Assembly (NCBI GenBank): GCA_036267975.1
Contig: DATAVA010000031.1
Span: forward strand, 1 to 64,000
From: DAIDKA01 sp036267975
GTDB lineage: Bacteria > Pseudomonadota > Gammaproteobacteria > Steroidobacterales > Steroidobacteraceae
Length of the DNA: 64,000 nt
Direction: 5' to 3'
Shown here: positions 60,647-64,000 of the stretch, one piece after another
Position numbering within the stretch: position 1 is the stretch's first letter
Layout of the letters: the number at the start of each line of letters is the position of its first letter
The notes under the pieces: model-generated
The model's input: only the letters and a program-made list of their open reading frames with translations
Databases searched by the model: none
Told to the model about the DNA's origin: nothing
Made by a program: the position numbers and the translations under genes

Positions 60647-61978
60647 CTACTGGACCTTGAGCTGCCATGCCGGCTGGACGCGACTGGCGCGCAGTGTGGG
60701 ATACAAGCCGGCGCAGACCGTGGCCGCCACTGCGACCACCAGCGTGATGAGCACCATGCCCGAATCTAACGAGACCAGCTGATGCACCGCGCTGGTCGGG
60801 TCAGTCACTCCCAGGAGGCTCCGCAGGCCGGTCAGGCCGAGCGCCGTCAGCGCCAGTCCCAGCAGCCCGCCGAGCAGCCCGATCGTCGCCGACTCCGTGA
60901 CACATTGCAGGAACACATTGCGCCGCGATGCGCCCAGCGCCCGCCGCAGGCCGAATTCCTTACCGCGGCTGGCGAACCGCGCGAGCATCACACCGACCGC
61001 ATTGAGCAAGCAGACGACCAGGAAGCTGTCCGCCACTAAAGAAATGGCCCGCACGGCCCCCGGTACCACTTTGTTGTAGACCAGCCAGTCCACCACATCG
61101 TGCAGATCGACGCGCGGTGGCCAGTGGAAGCGCCCCAGCTGGCGCTGCTCGGCGGCATAGTCATGGAGCCAGGTCCGGAAGTCCCGAACCTGCGCCGCGG
61201 TCGGCAACTCGGCCCAGAACTCGATCCACACGCAGCTGGAATTGAGGTGCGCCTCCCAACCTCCCGTGGGTACCTCGGCGCAGTTCTCGTAGCCGACGAC
61301 GGTGATCTGGCGGGCAATGGCGGTGGAAAACGGAATGAGGAACCCCTCGCCCTCGCTGTATGCGCCGGAATTCGGATCATAGAAGCGCGGCAGCGGCGCC
61401 CAGGGTTTCAGCACTCCCAGCACCCGGTAATCGCGGCCGCCGAGGTTCAGGGTCTTGCCCACTGCGTCCCCCTGTGGAAATGCTCGCGCCGCCAGCTTCG
61501 CGCCCAGCACCGCCACGCTCTCCCGATCGTCGTCCTCTTTCTGCCCCCACGGCGCGCCGCTGGCGAACGGCACTTCGAACATGGGGAAGAAATCCGCGGA
61601 CGTCGCCCTGCCTTCGGCCTGGAAGGGCCTGCTTCGCGCGGGCCTCACGTCCATTCCCACCGGGTACATGACCGCCTGCCGCGGCGCCCGGTGCGCCTGC
61701 ATCAGCGCCACCGCATCACGGTAGGTGAACCCGATGGGCAGCCGGTCGCCGTTGGCGCCCTGGTCAGGACGGGCCGACTGCGGCCCCCAGGCGTCGAGCT
61801 GCGGCGTGAACAGCCGCGCCGACTTGTCCGGAATCGGGTCCGCCGACATCGACCGCAATGCCGTCAGCGCGGTCATGGATGTACCAATACCCACGCCTAC
61901 CGCGCCAATCATGAGTGCGGTGAGCACCACATTGCGCCGCAGGCTGCGCAGGGCGAGTTCAAAGTAATAGCCCAGCAT
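60647..61978 (-). CDS. MacB/FtsX-type ABC permease, type A, pair 3
   Basis: The 443-residue type A permease begins MLGYYFELALRSLRRNVVL and has the FtsX-domain motif EFGLRRALGASRRNVFLQCVTESATIG. The periplasmic domain carries DYAAEQRQLGRFHWPP. I chose the ATG at 61978 because GGAG lies six bases upstream; an ATG at 61990 reads four residues longer. An 83-base gap to the preceding permease is the longest in this array and holds a tiny open frame with a good ribosome binding site. Confidence 0.88.
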   Translation of the reverse strand: MLGYYFELALRSLRRNVVLTALMIGAVGVGIGTSMTALTALRSMSADPIPDKSARLFTPQLDAWGPQSARPDQGANGDRLPIGFTYRDAVALMQAHRAPRQAVMYPVGMDVRPARSRPFQAEGRATSADFFPMFEVPFASGAPWGQKEDDDRESVAVLGAKLAARAFPQGDAVGKTLNLGGRDYRVLGVLKPWAPLPRFYDPNSGAYSEGEGFLIPFSTAIARQITVVGYENCAEVPTGGWEAHLNSSCVWIEFWAELPTAAQVRDFRTWLHDYAAEQRQLGRFHWPPRVDLHDVVDWLVYNKVVPGAVRAISLVADSFLVVCLLNAVGVMLARFASRGKEFGLRRALGASRRNVFLQCVTESATIGLLGGLLGLALTALGLTGLRSLLGVTDPTSAVHQLVSLDSGMVLITLVVAVAATVCAGLYPTLRASRVQPAWQLKVQ

Positions 61979-61991
61979 GTTCTTCTCCATT

Positions 61992-62027
61992 TCACCGCGC
62001 GGCCGGTATCAGGTAGTCACCGAACAT
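61992..62027 (-). other. Possible 11-codon leader ORF before a type A permease
   Basis: ATG at 62027 follows AAGGAG by an ideal seven bases and encodes 11 residues, MFGDYLIPAAR, ending at TGA 61992, two bases before the in-frame alternative ATG at 61990. The peptide looks like an eroded copy of the MLGYYFELAL start of the type A genes, which suggests either a remnant of gene duplication or a leader used for translational coupling. Expression cannot be judged from sequence. Confidence 0.35.
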
Positions 62028-62061
62028 CACACTGCTCCTTGCTGCCGAGCAGCGCCTTGCG

Positions 62062-63282
62062 CTACAGGCCCCGTGTCGCCAATGAAGGGGGTATGGAAGC
62101 GGCCCGATAGGCAGGCCACAGCACCGCGAGCTGGCACAAGACCAGAACGATGAGCGCGCCCACGCCGATGTAGATCCAGCTCATTCGCCCGGTGCCCAGG
62201 TGCGTCGACATCCACAGGTTCGCTCCCAGGCCGCCCAACACGCCGAGCACTGCGCCGCTGCCGGCAATCAGCAGGTTCTCGGTATGGAAATAGCGCAGGA
62301 TATCGACGCGCCGCGCGCCCAGCGCGCGCCGCAGGCCGATCTGTCGGCGCCGCTGGCCTACCCAGTACATGGTCAATCCCACGGTGCCGAATCCGGTGAT
62401 GGCCAGCAGCAGCGCGCACACGGTCCCGAGCAGCCAGCTCTCGGACTTCTGGACCTGGTAGGCGCGGGTCCGCGTCTCCGAAAACGGCATCAGCTGGTCT
62501 ATCACCCGCTGGCGGGTCACTGCGTAGAGTCGATCCGGTACCGCGCGCATGACGGCCGCCAGCTCGCCGGGTCGCGTGCGCACCAGGTAACTCATCTGAT
62601 TGGCCACGAACTGCAGCGGCAGGAAGGTGGAATACTCTGCGCCCGAGTCGCCAAAGCCCTGCGCCGGCCATGGCGTCTGGGCACGCTCGACCACTCCGAT
62701 GACGTGAACCGGTTCGTCGGTGATCATGTAGATCACCTGCCCGAGCGCATCGGTTTTTGGAAAGAGTTTTCTGGCAAGCGCCGCGGTCAACACCGCACTG
62801 GGCGAGCCCTTCTCGTCATCGGCGTGCATGAGGTCGATCTCAGAAGGCGAAAACCAACGCCCCGCCACCAGCTTCAGCCCCATGGCATTGAGTCCGTGCG
62901 CATCGTTGAAGTACAGCGTCGTGGATGTCGCGCCACCGTTGCTCTGGTCAGGTTTCAACCTGATGCCCCAGCCCCAGCCGCCACCGCGCAGCGGATAGCT
63001 GTTGGTAGCTTCCGCATCCACCACGGCCGGTGTATTGCGCAGGGCTGCCAGATCCGCCTCAATGCTGGCGTGCAAATCCTGCGGCTCGCCCACCCAATGG
63101 TTCTGCAGCGTGAAAATGTTCGCCTCGTCGATACCACTCGGGCGGCTCATGGCCGAGAGGTGCTGCTGGATGATGGACATCGCATTCGCAACCACCGCCA
63201 GCGTCAATGCGATCTGCAGCGCCACCAGGATGGCACCAACCTTGTTGCGCTTCAGCGCGGCGAGGATCGGGATGATTTCCAT
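62062..63282 (-). CDS. MacB/FtsX-type ABC permease, type B, pair 4
   Basis: The 406-residue type B permease starts MEIIPILAALKRNKVGAILVAL, has GIDEANIFTLQN, LKLVAGRWFSPSEI and, in the FtsX domain, IGLRRALGARRVDILRYFHTENLLIAGSG. The periplasmic part includes a Trp/Gly-rich segment (RGGGWGWGI) not seen in the others. The ATG at 63282 lies eight bases after the type A stop. An 83-base gap separates it from pair 3. Confidence 0.88.
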   Translation of the reverse strand: MEIIPILAALKRNKVGAILVALQIALTLAVVANAMSIIQQHLSAMSRPSGIDEANIFTLQNHWVGEPQDLHASIEADLAALRNTPAVVDAEATNSYPLRGGGWGWGIRLKPDQSNGGATSTTLYFNDAHGLNAMGLKLVAGRWFSPSEIDLMHADDEKGSPSAVLTAALARKLFPKTDALGQVIYMITDEPVHVIGVVERAQTPWPAQGFGDSGAEYSTFLPLQFVANQMSYLVRTRPGELAAVMRAVPDRLYAVTRQRVIDQLMPFSETRTRAYQVQKSESWLLGTVCALLLAITGFGTVGLTMYWVGQRRRQIGLRRALGARRVDILRYFHTENLLIAGSGAVLGVLGGLGANLWMSTHLGTGRMSWIYIGVGALIVLVLCQLAVLWPAYRAASIPPSLATRGL

Positions 63283-63290
63283 GGGTTATC

Positions 63291-64000
63291 TCACTGCGCC
63301 TTCAGTTGGCCCGCAGGCTGGACCCGGGTTGCCCGCCATGTCGGGTACAGCCCGGAGCACAAGGTCGCACCCACAGCGAGTGCCACGGTAAACGCGATGA
63401 CTGCCGGATCCAGGTGAAACAGGCGAGTGACGGAGTCCGCAATGGAGCCCAGGCTGGCGCGGTTGGCCGCCAGCCCCAGTGCCGTCAGTGCCAGACCCAG
63501 GATCCCTCCCAGGACGCCCACTACCGCCGTTTCAGTCAGGCACTGCAGGAAAATGTCGCTTTTCGTAGCACCGAGGGCCCGTCGCACGCCGAACTCACTG
63601 GCCCGCGCGGAGAACCGTGCCAGCATCAACCCCACCGCATTGACCAGGCACACCGTCAGGAACCCAAATGCGAGCAGCGAATTGACCCGGACTTCATCGG
63701 GGATGACACGCATGAGGGCCAGCCATTGGTGCACATTGCTCAGCTGCACCAGCGGCGGCCAGTGGAAGCGCCCGAGCCGGCGCTGCTCGGCGGAGTAGTT
63801 GTTCAGATACTGTCGGTAAGTGCGAACCGCCGCAGCATCCGGGAGTTCTGCCCAGAACCCGAACCATATGCATTCACCCGAAAGTCTCCCGGACCACCCG
63901 GAGGGGGGCAGGGCCGCGCAGTTGTAATTGCCATTGGTCTGCATCTGATGACCAATGGCCGTCGTGAAGGGAATGAAGAAATCTTCGACGCTTCCGAAGG
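63291..64000 (-). CDS. MacB/FtsX-type ABC permease, type A, pair 4 (N-terminus beyond right edge)
   Basis: Only the last 236 codons are in the window. The reading frame is open across the right edge (it enters as FGSVEDFFIPFTTAIGHQM, matching the type A paralogues), so the N-terminal TM helix and part of the periplasmic domain lie outside. The visible part has NNYSAEQRRLGRFHWPP, EFGVRRALGATKSDIFLQCLTETAVVG and the final WRATRVQPAGQLKAQ. Internal ATG codons such as 63944 are not the start. Confidence 0.87.
   Translation of the reverse strand, partial: FGSVEDFFIPFTTAIGHQMQTNGNYNCAALPPSGWSGRLSGECIWFGFWAELPDAAAVRTYRQYLNNYSAEQRRLGRFHWPPLVQLSNVHQWLALMRVIPDEVRVNSLLAFGFLTVCLVNAVGLMLARFSARASEFGVRRALGATKSDIFLQCLTETAVVGVLGGILGLALTALGLAANRASLGSIADSVTRLFHLDPAVIAFTVALAVGATLCSGLYPTWRATRVQPAGQLKAQ

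Overview
The window is GC-rich, gene-dense DNA from what looks like a Gammaproteobacterium, most likely of the Xanthomonadales/Nevskiales type (Steroidobacteraceae-like). This rests on YbiI- and SlyX-type proteins, large TonB receptors (one with an STN domain), MacB-type permease arrays and a tannase-family esterase. The taxonomy is inference. No rRNA, tRNA, CRISPR array, insertion sequence or phage gene was recognised. No stretch longer than about 300 bases lacks a gene; the longest gaps, about 270 and 260 bases, lie at 1709-1980 and 23080-23338, and neither holds a gene I can support.

Layout. 1-2.5 kb: a TonB receptor cut by the left edge and a small secreted protein. 2.5-11.3 kb: a tripartite heavy-metal-type RND efflux operon (OMF, MFP, pump), a divergent beta-propeller protein and an OmpR-type two-component pair. 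11.3-19.2 kb: two divergent operons and a convergent gene that together carry a PTPS-like protein, a RibD-type reductase, an MDR dehydrogenase, a GT4 glycosyltransferase, a CDP-alcohol phosphotransferase, a sulfatase-fold membrane enzyme, a methyltransferase and acetate kinase. This looks like an uncharacterised pteridine- or glycolipid-related pathway. 19.2-39 kb: genes for plant phenolics and surface functions, namely protocatechuate 4,5-dioxygenase LigAB with its LysR regulator, a type B carboxylesterase, a tannase/feruloyl-esterase homologue, a cation/proton antiporter, a SYLF protein, a flavin reductase, a degenerate subtilase with a GlyGly-CTERM-like tail, a TonB receptor, a PadR-PspC pair, and an operon of cytochrome-PQQ dehydrogenase, lignostilbene-type carotenoid oxygenase and two secreted paralogues.

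40.3-49.5 kb is an eight-gene, tightly overlapping operon for phosphonate synthesis: PEP mutase fused to a nucleotidyltransferase, phosphonopyruvate decarboxylase, 2-aminoethylphosphonate transaminase, a second cytidylyltransferase, a CDP-alcohol phosphotransferase fused to a 2-oxoglutarate/Fe(II) oxygenase, a flippase-like membrane protein, an Omp85-type barrel and a leaderless ModA-like protein. The order suggests PEP -> phosphonopyruvate -> phosphonoacetaldehyde -> 2-aminoethylphosphonate -> CMP-activated form -> transfer to a lipid or other alcohol, with oxidation by the fused domain and possible export. This is the strongest candidate for an undescribed system in the window.

50.3-64 kb is one long co-directional run: four pairs of MacB/FtsX-type permeases (one gene frameshifted, the outermost cut by the right edge), a PotF-like lipoprotein, a sigma-54 response regulator, its NtrY-like kinase and slyX. 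No ATPase for the permeases lies inside the window.
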